DNA of 64,000 nt from Alphaproteobacteria bacterium (GTDB lineage: Bacteria; Pseudomonadota; Alphaproteobacteria; UBA2966; CAIVPW01). Below, piece by piece: positions 8,274 through 22,060 of this stretch. Under the pieces are notes generated by a model that had not been told where the DNA came from, did not search any database, and saw only the letters and a list, made by a program, of their open reading frames with translations. A program made the position numbers and the translations under genes. Each line of letters begins with the position of its first letter. The stretch's first letter is position 1. Location: NCBI GenBank assembly GCA_947481575.1, contig CANKGV010000007.1:1-64000 (forward strand), given 5' to 3'.

Positions 8274-9487
8274 GCGAGCCCGCGCCCGCACGCACGCTGG
8301 TGCGCTCGATCGGGTTCACCACCCTGGTCCTGTACGGTCTTGGCACCATCATTGGCGCCGGCATCTATGTGCTGGTCGGCGAAGTTGCCGGCGCTGCCGG
8401 AATGCGCACGCCGCTCGCCTTTGCCGTGGCGGGAGTACTCGCCGCGCTCACTGGCCTGTCCTACGCCGAACTGACCGCGCGCCATCCTGCCGCCGAGGGC
8501 ACCGTGGCGTTCGTCCAGGCGGCGTTCGGCAGGCGATGGCTTTCCCGCTTGGTCGGGGCAGCTTTGGGCGTGGTCTTGCTGACCGGCGCGGCGACCATCG
8601 CACTCGGCGGCGCAGGCTACCTGGCCGCGGCCGTGCCCGCACCGGTGCCGGTAATTGCGGCCAGTGTGGTGGTCCTGTTTACCGGGATCGCCTGCCTGCG
8701 CGTGAAGAACAGCGCCTCAACCGCGGCGATCATGAGTGCAATCGAACTAGGCGGCATTGCATTCGTTTTCGCCGTTGGCAGCCCGGCGCTGGCGCACTTG
8801 CCGGCGAACCTGCCGGCAATGATTCCCGCCGGATCGAGCGAGGCGCTCGGGCTGCTGGCGGGCACGTTCATCGCGTTCTTCGCGTTTCTGGGCTTCGAGA
8901 GCATGGCCAACATGGCCGAGGAGACGCACGACCCGGGCCACACGATGCCCCGCGCCATCCTGGCGGCGATCGCGATTTCCGCGGTGCTGTACGCCGGGGT
9001 GGCGCTGGTGACGGTATTGGACGTGCCGCTCGCGGAACTTGCCACCTCCGCCTCGCCCCTGCTGCTGGTGGTGACGCGCCACGCGCCCCAGTTCAGCACG
9101 GCCTTCCAGGCAGTTGCGGTGATCGCCACCCTCAACGGCGTATTGATCGAGATTCTGGTGGTGGCGCGTCTCGGCTATGGCATGGCCGCGCGCGGGCACC
9201 TGCCCCACTGGTTCGGCACGCTGCACGCGACCACCCACGCGCCGGTGCGAACTACGCTGGTTGTTGGCGCCATTCTGATGGCACTGGTGACGGTGGTTCC
9301 GTTCAGCCTGCTGGCGCGCGTAACCAGTGGAATAACACTGGCGATCTTCGTCGCCGTGAACCTGTCGCTGTGGACCCTGCAGCGGCGCGAACCCCGGCCG
9401 GAATTGACGACGCGGGTGCCCCATTGGGTCCCGCTGGCCGGCGCCGCAGCGTGCGGATTGCTGCTCGCGGGCAGCGTGCTTGGGTAG
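8270..9487 (+). CDS. APC-superfamily amino acid permease
   Basis: A 405-aa polytopic membrane protein of about 12 helices. The first helix carries the APC substrate/sodium-site signature GLGTIIGAGIYVLVG, and TM6 carries GTFIAFFAFLGFESMANMAEE, typical of cationic and neutral amino acid transporters. The later block ARLGYGMAARGHLPHWF is also characteristic. Substrate cannot be assigned. GTG start 8270 overlaps the rppH stop (GTGA). Slightly short for the family because the last helices are trimmed. Confidence 0.88.
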   Translation: MSEPAPARTLVRSIGFTTLVLYGLGTIIGAGIYVLVGEVAGAAGMRTPLAFAVAGVLAALTGLSYAELTARHPAAEGTVAFVQAAFGRRWLSRLVGAALGVVLLTGAATIALGGAGYLAAAVPAPVPVIAASVVVLFTGIACLRVKNSASTAAIMSAIELGGIAFVFAVGSPALAHLPANLPAMIPAGSSEALGLLAGTFIAFFAFLGFESMANMAEETHDPGHTMPRAILAAIAISAVLYAGVALVTVLDVPLAELATSASPLLLVVTRHAPQFSTAFQAVAVIATLNGVLIEILVVARLGYGMAARGHLPHWFGTLHATTHAPVRTTLVVGAILMALVTVVPFSLLARVTSGITLAIFVAVNLSLWTLQRREPRPELTTRVPHWVPLAGAAACGLLLAGSVLG

Positions 9488-9603
9488 GTTCCCCTGCGGC
9501 CAGATTTTCCCGATTTTGCAAGCGATTCGTTCGCTGGACCGGCTCCGGACGGCCCGGTATCAAGGGGCATGACTGCAGGGCACAGCGGGACGCAGACGTA
9601 GCG

Positions 9604-10797
9604 ATGGTTCGGGGGACGATCACCGGCGCCGCCTTGGCGCTATGCCTATGCGTGCCGGTCGCGCTGGCCGCCAATCCGCCCGTGGCGGCACCCGCGGTCA
9701 CCTCCGGGCTTTCGGAACACGCCTACACGCTGGGCAAAGGCGACACCCTCGACGCGATCCTGACGCGCGCCGGAGTTTCGCCACAGGACCGAGCCAACGC
9801 GATTGCGGCCATGAAGGGCCGGTTCGATCCGCACAAGCTGCAGATCGGCGACCGCATCGTGGTGACTTTGGGTGGGGGCAAGGCTGGTCCGGCGCTGGTG
9901 GCGTTGCAGCTGCAGCTGAGCAAAGGCGCCGACGTAGCGTTGCTGGCGCGGCTCAAGGGCGGCTTCGAAATTGTCGACCCGGCGACCGCCGCCGCCACCG
10001 GCGCGACCCGCAGCGGCACTGATGTGCGCATGATCGCCGGCGCAGCGGGCTATGACATCAGTGCGTCGCTGAAGGCGGCCGGGTTATCCCTGGTTGCGGT
10101 GCAAGGCGTGCGGGCGGCGCTGGGATCGGTTGCCAGTGCGCTGCCCGCCGACGCTTCGCTGCGCGTGCTGGTGCACGATGAGATCGACGCGGCGGGCTAC
10201 CGCACGCCTGCGCCGGTGAGCGTGGCGATCGCCTATGGCGGCCGTGAAGTGAACACGTATCTCTTTCCGATGACCAATGCGGCTACCGCCTATGTGGACG
10301 GGAACGGGTGCGGCGTTGTGCAGGCACGCCTCGATCCGCCCCTGCCGGAGGGCAAGCTGACCTCGCCGTGGGGCTGGCGCACCAATCCGGTGCTGAAGCG
10401 GGCGGAGTTCCACAAGGGCATCGACCTGAGCGCGCCTGCGGGTACGCCGGTGGTGGCGACCGCCGATGGCGTGGTGGAGTTTGCCGCGCGCCGGGGCAAC
10501 TACGGCCTGATCGTGAAGGTCGACCACGGCGCGAATTTCGCCACCGGGTATTCGCACCTGAAGGGATTTGCGCCTGGCATCAAAGCCGGCACCCGCGTGC
10601 AGCGCGGCCAGGTAATCGGATACGTGGGCCGTACCGGTCTCGCCACCGGCAATCACCTGTACTACGAGGTCTACGTCAACGGGGCGCAGGTTGACCCGCT
10701 AGGCGCTGCGCCCCTGGTTTCGACGTGCCTGACCGGCACGGACCTGGTGCAATTCCGCCGGTTCACATCGCCCTATCTGCTGGCCGCGCACGAATAG
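9604..10797 (+). CDS. LysM and M23-domain periplasmic protein (peptidoglycan endopeptidase family)
   Basis: A 397-aa protein: signal peptide (TGAALALCLCVPVALA), LysM-like domain at about 38-90 (YTLGKGDTLDAILTRAGV, KLQIGDRIVV), and a C-terminal M23 domain at about 255-375. The M23 HxxxD motif is present (FHKGIDLS) and so is the mid-domain His (YSHLKGF). The last motif reads NHLYYEV, where active enzymes usually have HxH, so one expected zinc ligand is Tyr. A much longer ORF in this frame starts at 8536 but runs through the permease gene; ATG 9604 just before the signal peptide is the sensible start. Confidence 0.88.
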   Translation: MVRGTITGAALALCLCVPVALAANPPVAAPAVTSGLSEHAYTLGKGDTLDAILTRAGVSPQDRANAIAAMKGRFDPHKLQIGDRIVVTLGGGKAGPALVALQLQLSKGADVALLARLKGGFEIVDPATAAATGATRSGTDVRMIAGAAGYDISASLKAAGLSLVAVQGVRAALGSVASALPADASLRVLVHDEIDAAGYRTPAPVSVAIAYGGREVNTYLFPMTNAATAYVDGNGCGVVQARLDPPLPEGKLTSPWGWRTNPVLKRAEFHKGIDLSAPAGTPVVATADGVVEFAARRGNYGLIVKVDHGANFATGYSHLKGFAPGIKAGTRVQRGQVIGYVGRTGLATGNHLYYEVYVNGAQVDPLGAAPLVSTCLTGTDLVQFRRFTSPYLLAAHE

Positions 10798-10822
10798 AAA
10801 GGGCCGCGTATGCGGCCCTTTC
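10797..10822. terminator. Bidirectional hairpin terminator between M23 gene and atpC
   Basis: An 11-bp perfect stem GAAAGGGCCGC / GCGGCCCTTTC around loop GTAT begins at the last base of the M23 stop codon. The neighbouring genes converge (M23 ends 10797 on plus, atpC ends 10848 on minus), so one hairpin can serve both. There is only a short T run within the stem. Confidence 0.8.
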
Positions 10823-10847
10823 CAAACTCAACCGATACTTGAGCGCC

Positions 10848-11249
10848 CTACCGGGCGGTCGCCAGCAACTCGCGCAGGATCGCGATGGTCGTGTTGGCGG
10901 TGTATTGCTCGCCGTCGGTCTTGGAGGCGGCTAGGCGCTCTTCCGCGGCCTTGATGCGCACGTCGAGCTTGGCCCTGTCCAGATCGGCGACCGGCACGGC
11001 TTCATCCGCCAACACAGTGCAGCGGTCGTTGGACACTTCGGCGATGCCGCCGGTGATGTAGATGCGGTCGCTGACCGTGGTGCCCTGGAAGATCTCGAGC
11101 ACGCCGGGGCGTACGGTGGAGATGACCGGGGCGTGGCCGGGCAGAACGCCGAAGTCGCCTTCGGTGCCCGGCACGACGATCATGTCGACGGCCTCGGAAC
11201 GCAACTGGCGCTCCGGCGAGACGAGATCGAACTGCACTTTGTCGGCCAT
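10848..11249 (-). CDS. atpC: F1Fo ATP synthase subunit epsilon
   Basis: Last gene of the F1 operon; 133 aa. N-terminal beta-sandwich with FDLVSPERQLRS, VPGTEGDFGVLPGHAPVIS and IYITGGIAEV, followed by a short helical C-terminal part (DRAKLDVRIKAAEERLA). It sits in the central stalk and contributes to coupling and inhibition of hydrolysis. It lies 15 bp after atpD. Confidence 0.96.
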   Translation of the reverse strand: MADKVQFDLVSPERQLRSEAVDMIVVPGTEGDFGVLPGHAPVISTVRPGVLEIFQGTTVSDRIYITGGIAEVSNDRCTVLADEAVPVADLDRAKLDVRIKAAEERLAASKTDGEQYTANTTIAILRELLATAR

Positions 11250-11264
11250 GGATCGCTGTGTGCC

Positions 11265-13594
<2,330 letters not shown>

Positions 13595-13623
13595 GGGCTG
13601 CTTTCGCTCGCTCCGCGCTGGCC

Positions 13624-15716
<2,093 letters not shown>

Positions 15717-15913
15717 CGGAACCTGTCCTGGGAGTTGCCCTGATGGACGGCGCGAAGCAAACCACTGCGCACCGTAACGAATTGAAACTCAATGATAATT
15801 TCGACAGGCACCAAGCCTGCCGGAAAGTTGGCGGATAGCTAACACATTCGACGCCAGGGGCGCAACGCTTGTCCCGGTGGTTGGGAGCTTTTGTCGCCCC
15901 TGTTTGGGGGTGC

Positions 15914-18013
15914 CTAGGCAGGCAATGGCGCCCGTGCGTCCCGGCGTTTGCGGCGGGCGATCAGTGGCGGGCATTTGCGCTCGTCGTAGTAATCGACTTG
16001 GCAGTCCAGGCACTGCAGGCATTCGTTGGGGTTGATTGCCCCAGTAGGCGAAATGGCCCCAATCGGACAATCGGCCTCGCAAATGCGGCATTCGGTGCCG
16101 CACTGCGGTTTGCGGCGCAGCCAAGTGAACATATGGACCCGCCCGAACACCGCCAGGGAGCCACCCAACGGGCACAGGAACCGGCAGTAGAACCGCTCGA
16201 CGAACAACCCGGCACCCAGGAGCACCGCGGCGTAGACGACGTACGGCCATTCGCGGGCAAAATGCGCAGTGATCACGGTCTTGAACGGCTCCACCTCGGC
16301 GGCGCTTTCCGACCAGTCGAGCGAGACGAAGGCGAGGCCGAGTGTGGCGGCCGCGGCGATGTATTTAAGCGCCCACAGGCGTTCCTGGACGCCGGACGGC
16401 ACGGTGAACTGGCGCACGCCAAGCAGCACCGCGGCCTTGTTGAGCAGCTCCTGCAATGCGCCGAACGGGCACAGCCAACCGCAGAACACCCCGCGGCCGA
16501 GCACGAACAGCGATAGCGCGACGTAGACCGACAGGATGAACAACAGCGGATCGAGCAGGAAGCTGGTCAGGGGGATGTGGCTGAACGGCGCCTGCAGGTA
16601 GGACATGACGTTCACCACTGAGAGCTGGGCGCCGGCATAGAGGCCGAGCCAACCTAGGACGAACGTGAGCACCGCGACGCGCACGCCGGTGTAGAGGCCG
16701 CGGTAGCGTACCAAGATGTTCTGGAACACGAACACCAGGGTCACCACGGTAAGAAGCGCACCCAGCACGGCGATGCGGCCGGAGCGTTCGCGCCACAACT
16801 GCACCCAGGCGGGAACGGGCACTTCCTCGACCTGGGGCAGCAGGATTAGCGCGGCCGGCAGGCGGTAGGCGACCGGCAGAGCGACGGCCATGACCTTGCC
16901 GTCCGCGGCTTTGCCGGGCACGACGACTTCCAGCGTCCACGGTTTGATCGGGTCGAGGCCGGCGGTGGGCGGCAGGAAGATCGCGGCGGCCTCGATGCGG
17001 TCGATCGGCGCGCCGGTTTCTTCTTCCGGGATCGGCACCGTGCGCAGCATGCCTTCAATGAACGGGATGACCTTGGCGTCCTGGACGATGCGCAGGGTGT
17101 CGAAGAAGAACCCGGTGGCGGTCTTGTTGTGATGGGTGTTGGCGCGGTCGAACGCGCCGTCATTGGCCATCCATACGATGAGGCCGCCGGGGCCTTGGCG
17201 GTTGGCGAGTTCGTTGTAGCGCTCGTCGCCGAGCAAGTTGACGCCGATGGTGGGCGGCGAGAGCAACCCCACGTACAGGTTCAGGAACGCCGCTGTCGTG
17301 TCGGCCGGCAACGCTTGGTCCGGCTTCGCGCCGGCGCCACCGGCCTTGGTGAATGCGGCGAGCACATCAGCGATCGGCACCTGCCGATGCACGATCGCGC
17401 CCATGGCGAGCAATTCGTCGAATGTGTGCTTGGTGAAGCTGTCGCGGTCGAGGGCGGGCTCGGTGACGACACGGCCGCCGGCGGCAAGCACGTGGGCGTT
17501 GAATACCTTGCGCGACGAACTCTGCATGCCGTCTTTCAGCAAGCGCGCAGTCACCGACGCGCCCTGCACCCAATCCGGCACCACCGAGCGCCAGTCCTGG
17601 AGCGTTGCGGCGGCGAACCCGGCAATGAAGTCGTCGAGCTTTTCGCGCTTCACGCCGCGGTCAACGATCGACTCGTGCTCTTCGATCAGCGCCGCCCCGG
17701 TGATTTTGCCCTCGACAGTCATGCCGCCGATCATGTCGAGCGGAGCGCCGGTGTAGCCGGTGGCTTTGACGATGTCGTAGGTCGAAAAGATGAACCCGGC
17801 GAGTTTGCCGCCAATGGTAACGGAGAGCGCGGGCGGCGTGCCTTCGGCGGGCGCGACCTGTTCGGCGCCGGGGAATACCTGCTGAATCATCTGCGGCGTA
17901 AGGCGCGCCGCGAGATCGGGATTATCGGCGGCAAGCGCAACGGCCGCGCCGATCACCAGGGCGATCGCAGCGGCGGCACCCGTCTGGGGCAGGCGGAGGG
18001 GGGGCAAGCGCAC
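15914..18013 (-). CDS. NosR/NirI-family membrane flavoprotein with polyferredoxin-type C-terminus (orphan)
   Basis: A 699-aa protein. Signal-like N-terminus, periplasmic FMN-binding domain at about 75-185, an additional periplasmic region to about 400, then several membrane helices. The cytoplasmic Cys motifs are GVFCGWLCPFGALQELLN and CRFLCPLGGSLAVFGR, then two 4Fe-4S sets (CGTECRICEADCPIGAI and NECLQCLDCQ). This is the NosR/NirI architecture, which passes electrons across the membrane. The expected covalent-FMN motif (SGAT-like) reads QGAS here, with Ser in place of Thr. No nosZ or nir genes are nearby, so the partner is unknown. The start is GTG 18013 with a poor Shine-Dalgarno. Confidence 0.85.
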   Translation of the reverse strand: MRLPPLRLPQTGAAAAIALVIGAAVALAADNPDLAARLTPQMIQQVFPGAEQVAPAEGTPPALSVTIGGKLAGFIFSTYDIVKATGYTGAPLDMIGGMTVEGKITGAALIEEHESIVDRGVKREKLDDFIAGFAAATLQDWRSVVPDWVQGASVTARLLKDGMQSSSRKVFNAHVLAAGGRVVTEPALDRDSFTKHTFDELLAMGAIVHRQVPIADVLAAFTKAGGAGAKPDQALPADTTAAFLNLYVGLLSPPTIGVNLLGDERYNELANRQGPGGLIVWMANDGAFDRANTHHNKTATGFFFDTLRIVQDAKVIPFIEGMLRTVPIPEEETGAPIDRIEAAAIFLPPTAGLDPIKPWTLEVVVPGKAADGKVMAVALPVAYRLPAALILLPQVEEVPVPAWVQLWRERSGRIAVLGALLTVVTLVFVFQNILVRYRGLYTGVRVAVLTFVLGWLGLYAGAQLSVVNVMSYLQAPFSHIPLTSFLLDPLLFILSVYVALSLFVLGRGVFCGWLCPFGALQELLNKAAVLLGVRQFTVPSGVQERLWALKYIAAAATLGLAFVSLDWSESAAEVEPFKTVITAHFAREWPYVVYAAVLLGAGLFVERFYCRFLCPLGGSLAVFGRVHMFTWLRRKPQCGTECRICEADCPIGAISPTGAINPNECLQCLDCQVDYYDERKCPPLIARRKRRDARAPLPA

Positions 18014-18092
18014 CGCCGGACCGTAGGGCCCACCTGCCCCCGGTTCAACCTATGACGCCAATTCGAACAACCCAGCGACGGAAGCCGCCGAG

Positions 18093-20300
18093 CTACAGGA
18101 AGCTGTAGGGATCCACGTCGACCGCAAGGTGAACGCCGCCCGGCACCGGGACCGCCCCGAGCCAGCGGCGCAGGTAGTCCTGCACATTTACGGCGCGGGT
18201 CGCTTTGACCAGCAAACGGTGACGGTGACGCCCGCGCAGGACCGCGAGGGGCGCGGGCGCCGGACCGAGCACGTGGACATCCGGCACGGCTGGCGCCGCG
18301 CGGGCAAGCGCCCGGACGAACTGGGCCACGCGGTCGGGGTCGGTGCCGGAGGCGATCAGCGCGACCATGCGGCCGAATGGCGGCAGATCGTGGTCGCGGC
18401 GTTCGGTGGCTTCGCGGGCGATGAACGCGTCGCGGTCGCCCGACAGCAGCGCCTCCATGACGGGATGTTCCGGCGCGTAGGTCTGCAGGAACACACGGCC
18501 GGGACGCTCGGCGCGGCCGGCGCGGCCGGCGACCTGGCTGAGTAGCTGGTAGGTGCGCTCGGCGGCGCGCAAGTCGCCACCGGCAAGGCCGAGGTCGGCA
18601 TCCACCACAGCGACAACGGTAAGGAGCGGGAAGTGGTGGCCCTTGGCGACGATCTGGGTACCGATCAGGACATCGACGCGATGTTCCGCCACCGCACGCA
18701 CGAGATCGGCGGCGGCGGTGGGGCCGGCGATCGTATCGCTGGCCATGACGGCGGCGCGCGCTTCGGGGAATAGGCGCGCGACTTCTTCGGCGACACGCTC
18801 CACGCCGGGCCCGCAGGCGGCAAAGCTGTTGGGCGCCGTGCAGTTCGGGCACTTTTCTGGAATCGCGGCGTGGAAGCCGCAGTGATGGCATTCGAGGCGG
18901 CCGGCATGGCGATGTTCCACCAGCCACGCCTGGCAGTTCGGGCACTCCATGCGGTGGCCGCACGAGCGGCACAGCGTGAGCGGCGCGTAGCCACGCCGGT
19001 TCAGAAACAGCATCGCCTGGCTGCCGGCGGCGAGCGCCTCGCCGACTGCCTTCACCACCGTCGGCGACAGCCAGTGGCCGCGCGGCGGCGGATCCGTGCG
19101 TAAGTCCACCGCGGAGATCGTAGGCAGTTCCGCACCGCCGAACCGGTCCGGCAACTGCAGGTGCCGGTAGCGCCCGGACTGCACGTTCACGACGGTTTCC
19201 AGCGACGGTGTCGCCGACACCAGTACAACAGGAATATGCGCAAGGCGCCCGAGCACGACGGCCATGTCGCGGGCGTTGTAGATCACACCTTCTTCCTGCT
19301 TGTAGGACCCGTCGTGCTCCTCGTCGACGACCACCAGACCGAGGTCCGCATACGGCAGGAACAACGCGGAGCGCGCACCAACCACCACCGGCGCGGTGCC
19401 ATCGGCCACCGCTCGCCACGTGGCGCGGCGACGTGCCATCGGCAGTTCGGAATGCCATTCGGCGGGCGCCACGCCGAAACGCGCGTGGAAGCGCTCCAGC
19501 CATTGCGCCGTAAGCGCGATCTCCGGGACCATGACGAGGGCCTGGCGGCCGCGCGCCAATGCTTCGGCGACCGCGGCGAAGTACACCTCCGTCTTGCCAG
19601 ACCCGGTGACACCTTCGAGCAGGGTGACGGAGAAATCCCCGGCGCCGGCCGCAGCGCGTAGTTCAGCCGCTGCCTGCCCCTGGGCACCCGACAAGGCGAG
19701 GCCCGTGTGGTGCGGGTCTGGGCGCGTGAAACCTTCCTCCGCGGCGAGACGAACCGGAACCAGCGCGCCGGCATCGGCCAGGGCGCGCACGACGCCCGCC
19801 CCGACACCCGCCGCTTCCGCAAGGTCGGCCGCCGACCGGGGCGAGCCACCGGCGGCCACTTCGAGCACCCGGCGGCGCTGCGCAGTCAGCTTGGCGGGCG
19901 GATTGGCGGCGGCCACATAGCCGACGCGGAACCGTGGTTCGCTCAGTGCCGCTGGGACACTCATGGCGAGGCGCAGGGCGGCGCCAACCGGCGACACGGT
20001 GTAGTTCGCCAGCCAGCCCAGAAACTCGCGCCGGTACCTTGGCATCGGCGGTACCGGCAGCTTGGCCGCGATGGAGCGAAGCTTCGCAGGCGGCACGTCC
20101 CCCTGCCCCGCACCCCAAACAACCCCGGCCACTTGGCGCGGACCCAGCGGCACAGAGACAAAATCCCCCGGCGCGACGGCCATTCCGGCGGGTACGCGGT
20201 AGTCGTAGGGCCCCCGCAAGGGCAACGGCAGCAGCACGCCAACCGTGCCGGCGCCTGTGGTCCCAACGGGTTGGGGTGAGGTGGCAGTGGTGCTTGCCAT
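18093..20300 (-). CDS. priA: Primosomal protein N' (PriA helicase)
   Basis: A 735-aa replication-restart 3'-5' helicase. DNA-binding N-terminus ([35 protein letters not shown]), Walker [17 protein letters not shown]-type box [23 protein letters not shown], and the zinc-binding insert with four Cys pairs ([22 protein letters not shown]). The helicase C-terminal motifs [12 protein letters not shown] and [13 protein letters not shown] follow. It loads the replisome at stalled forks. It lies 79 bp upstream of the NosR-like gene on the same strand. Confidence 0.97.
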   Translation of the reverse strand: MASTTATSPQPVGTTGAGTVGVLLPLPLRGPYDYRVPAGMAVAPGDFVSVPLGPRQVAGVVWGAGQGDVPPAKLRSIAAKLPVPPMPRYRREFLGWLANYTVSPVGAALRLAMSVPAALSEPRFRVGYVAAANPPAKLTAQRRRVLEVAAGGSPRSAADLAEAAGVGAGVVRALADAGALVPVRLAAEEGFTRPDPHHTGLALSGAQGQAAAELRAAAGAGDFSVTLLEGVTGSGKTEVYFAAVAEALARGRQALVMVPEIALTAQWLERFHARFGVAPAEWHSELPMARRRATWRAVADGTAPVVVGARSALFLPYADLGLVVVDEEHDGSYKQEEGVIYNARDMAVVLGRLAHIPVVLVSATPSLETVVNVQSGRYRHLQLPDRFGGAELPTISAVDLRTDPPPRGHWLSPTVVKAVGEALAAGSQAMLFLNRRGYAPLTLCRSCGHRMECPNCQAWLVEHRHAGRLECHHCGFHAAIPEKCPNCTAPNSFAACGPGVERVAEEVARLFPEARAAVMASDTIAGPTAAADLVRAVAEHRVDVLIGTQIVAKGHHFPLLTVVAVVDADLGLAGGDLRAAERTYQLLSQVAGRAGRAERPGRVFLQTYAPEHPVMEALLSGDRDAFIAREATERRDHDLPPFGRMVALIASGTDPDRVAQFVRALARAAPAVPDVHVLGPAPAPLAVLRGRHRHRLLVKATRAVNVQDYLRRWLGAVPVPGGVHLAVDVDPYSFL

Positions 20301-20393
20301 CGTCTACACTGTGTCCATTGGAGCGGGGCGTAACAAGCGCACCGCACTCTCCGCTAGAGGAAATCGCGTGCACAACCTTCGTGAGAACGGACG

Positions 20394-21113
20394 GTGAGCG
20401 CGAAACTGGGCCACGCGGCCGATGACGGCGCGTTCGGGTTCTCGGACAGCGACGTGCTGGAATTCCTTGCGCGCAACCCATCGTTTCTGGCTGACCACCC
20501 CGAAATCCTGGAAGTGCTGACACCGCCATCGCTGCGCACCGGGCGCCGCGTGCTAGACATGCAGCAATTCACCATCGAGCGGTTGCAGACCACCCTGGGC
20601 AAGATGCGCGCCCACGAGGGGGATCTGTCGCTCGCGGTCCACGACAACCGGTCGAGCCTGTCGCGCGTTCATGCGGCGATCCTGGCGCTGTGCGAGCCGG
20701 GTGCGCTGGACGACCTGGTAGCGGTGATCACCGACGAGCTGCCTGCGATTCTGGAAGCGGATGCGGTGGCGATCTGCGTTGAGGGCGACGAGACCCAGTT
20801 GGGCCCCCTACCCGCCGCACCCGGTGTGTGCCTAGTGGCAACCGGCACCGCCGACGCAGTAATGGGCAAGGATGAGGTGCGGTTGGTCAACGACCCCACC
20901 GCAGCCAACACGGCGTTCGGGGTGATCGCCGCGTCCATTCAATCCAGCGCCCTGCTACGCCTGCAATTGGGGCGCCCGCGCCGCTCGGCATTTGTGGCGC
21001 TGGGCAGCCGGGACGCGGCACGCTTCGAGCCCGGCCAGGGCACCGAGTTGCTGGCGTTCTTGGGCGAGGCTTTGAGCCGGCGCCTGCGCGAATGGCTGGA
21101 CCGGGCGCCCTGA
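20394..21113 (+). CDS. DUF484 family protein
   Basis: A 239-aa cytoplasmic protein with the DUF484 start (VLEFLARNPSFLADHPEILEVL), a short coiled coil (MQQFTIERLQTTLGKMRAHE) and a GAF-like C-terminal half. DUF484 genes usually sit directly upstream of xerC in proteobacteria, as here; the two overlap by 22 nt. The role is unknown. The start is GTG 20394. Confidence 0.9.
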   Translation: MSAKLGHAADDGAFGFSDSDVLEFLARNPSFLADHPEILEVLTPPSLRTGRRVLDMQQFTIERLQTTLGKMRAHEGDLSLAVHDNRSSLSRVHAAILALCEPGALDDLVAVITDELPAILEADAVAICVEGDETQLGPLPAAPGVCLVATGTADAVMGKDEVRLVNDPTAANTAFGVIAASIQSSALLRLQLGRPRRSAFVALGSRDAARFEPGQGTELLAFLGEALSRRLREWLDRAP

Positions 21114-22060
21114 CGCCAGAGTTTGCCGGCGACGCAGCGGTCGCCGCTGCTGCCGCCGATTGGCTGGACTGGTTGCGCCGCGAACGCCGCGCCTCCCCTC
21201 ACACCGTTGCCGCCTATCGCCGGGACCTTGGCGCGTTTCTGATGTTCCTGGGCGAACATCTGGGCGGACCGGCGACGATGACCAGCCTCGCCACACTGCG
21301 CGCGAGCGATTTCCGCAGCTATCTGGTGGCGCGCCAAGGCGAAGGCTTGGTGGCCGCATCGCGGGCACGGGCGCTTTCGACCGTGCGCAGCTTCTACCGG
21401 TTCCTGGCGCGGCAGGGCGTGATCGAGAACCCGGCCCTGGCAGTGGTGCGGGCGCCGAAGTTGCCCCATGCGGTGCCGAAGCCGCTGACGGTGACCGACG
21501 CGAAGGCGGCGCTGACCATGGCCGGCGAGCCGACCGGCGAGCCGTGGATCGCAGCGCGCGACGCCGCGGTGCTGTCGCTGCTGTACGGCTGCGGCCTGCG
21601 CATCGCCGAGGCGCTATCGCTGAACCGGCGCGCGGCGCCGTTCGGGCCGACCATGATTGTCACGGGCAAAGGCAACAAGCAGCGCATGGTGCCGGTGCTG
21701 CCGGTAGTGAAGGCGGCAACGGAGGCGTACTTGCTGGCCGTGCCGTTCGCGCTAGCCGCCGACGGCCCCCTATTCGTAGGCGCCCACGGCGCGCGGTTGC
21801 GGGCCGAGATCGTGCAGGCGCGGATGCGCGCGGTACGCCGCGCTCTGGGGTTGCCCGAGACCGCGACGCCCCACGCACTGCGTCACAGCTTCGCCACCCA
21901 CCTCCTGGCGGCAGGCGGCGACCTGCGGTCGATTCAAGAGCTCCTAGGCCACGCTTCGTTGTCGACGACGCAACGTTATACCGAGGTCGACTCGGCCAGC
22001 CTGTTGCGCACGTACGACAACGCCCACCCGCGCGCACGGATGGAAAAGCGCCGCGCCTAG
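21092..22060 (+). CDS. xerC: Tyrosine recombinase XerC
   Basis: A 322-aa site-specific recombinase that resolves chromosome dimers at dif with XerD. N-terminal SAM-like core-binding domain (DWLDWLRRERRASPHTVAAY, SFYRFLARQG). The catalytic residues are present: Arg in GCGLRIAEALSL, Lys in TGKGNKQRMVPVLP, HALRHSFATHLL, GHASLSTTQRY with the nucleophilic Tyr. It overlaps the end of the DUF484 gene. Its TAG stop shares the palindrome CTAG with the stop of the convergent lpdA. Confidence 0.94.
   Translation: MAGPGALTPEFAGDAAVAAAAADWLDWLRRERRASPHTVAAYRRDLGAFLMFLGEHLGGPATMTSLATLRASDFRSYLVARQGEGLVAASRARALSTVRSFYRFLARQGVIENPALAVVRAPKLPHAVPKPLTVTDAKAALTMAGEPTGEPWIAARDAAVLSLLYGCGLRIAEALSLNRRAAPFGPTMIVTGKGNKQRMVPVLPVVKAATEAYLLAVPFALAADGPLFVGAHGARLRAEIVQARMRAVRRALGLPETATPHALRHSFATHLLAAGGDLRSIQELLGHASLSTTQRYTEVDSASLLRTYDNAHPRARMEKRRA
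22057..22060. other. Shared CTAG stop of convergent xerC and lpdA
   Basis: xerC ends with TAG at 22058-22060 and lpdA ends with TAG read from 22059-22057 on the other strand. The palindrome CTAG supplies both stops, so there is no intergenic space and no room for a terminator between the genes. Confidence 0.95.

Noticed and set aside
8536-9603. Upstream extension of the M23 gene
   Set aside because: It runs through the APC permease in another frame and reads as Arg/Gly-rich noise until the signal peptide at 9604.
15779-15800. ATTGA-AAC-TCAAT dyad upstream of atpH as an FNR or Fur site
   Set aside because: Spacing does not fit an FNR box (TTGAT-N4-ATCAA) and only one GATAAT half-site is present for Fur.
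15886-15893. AGGGGCG / CGCCCCT pair downstream of the NosR-like gene as a terminator
   Set aside because: The loop would be about 30 nt and there is no convincing U-tract.
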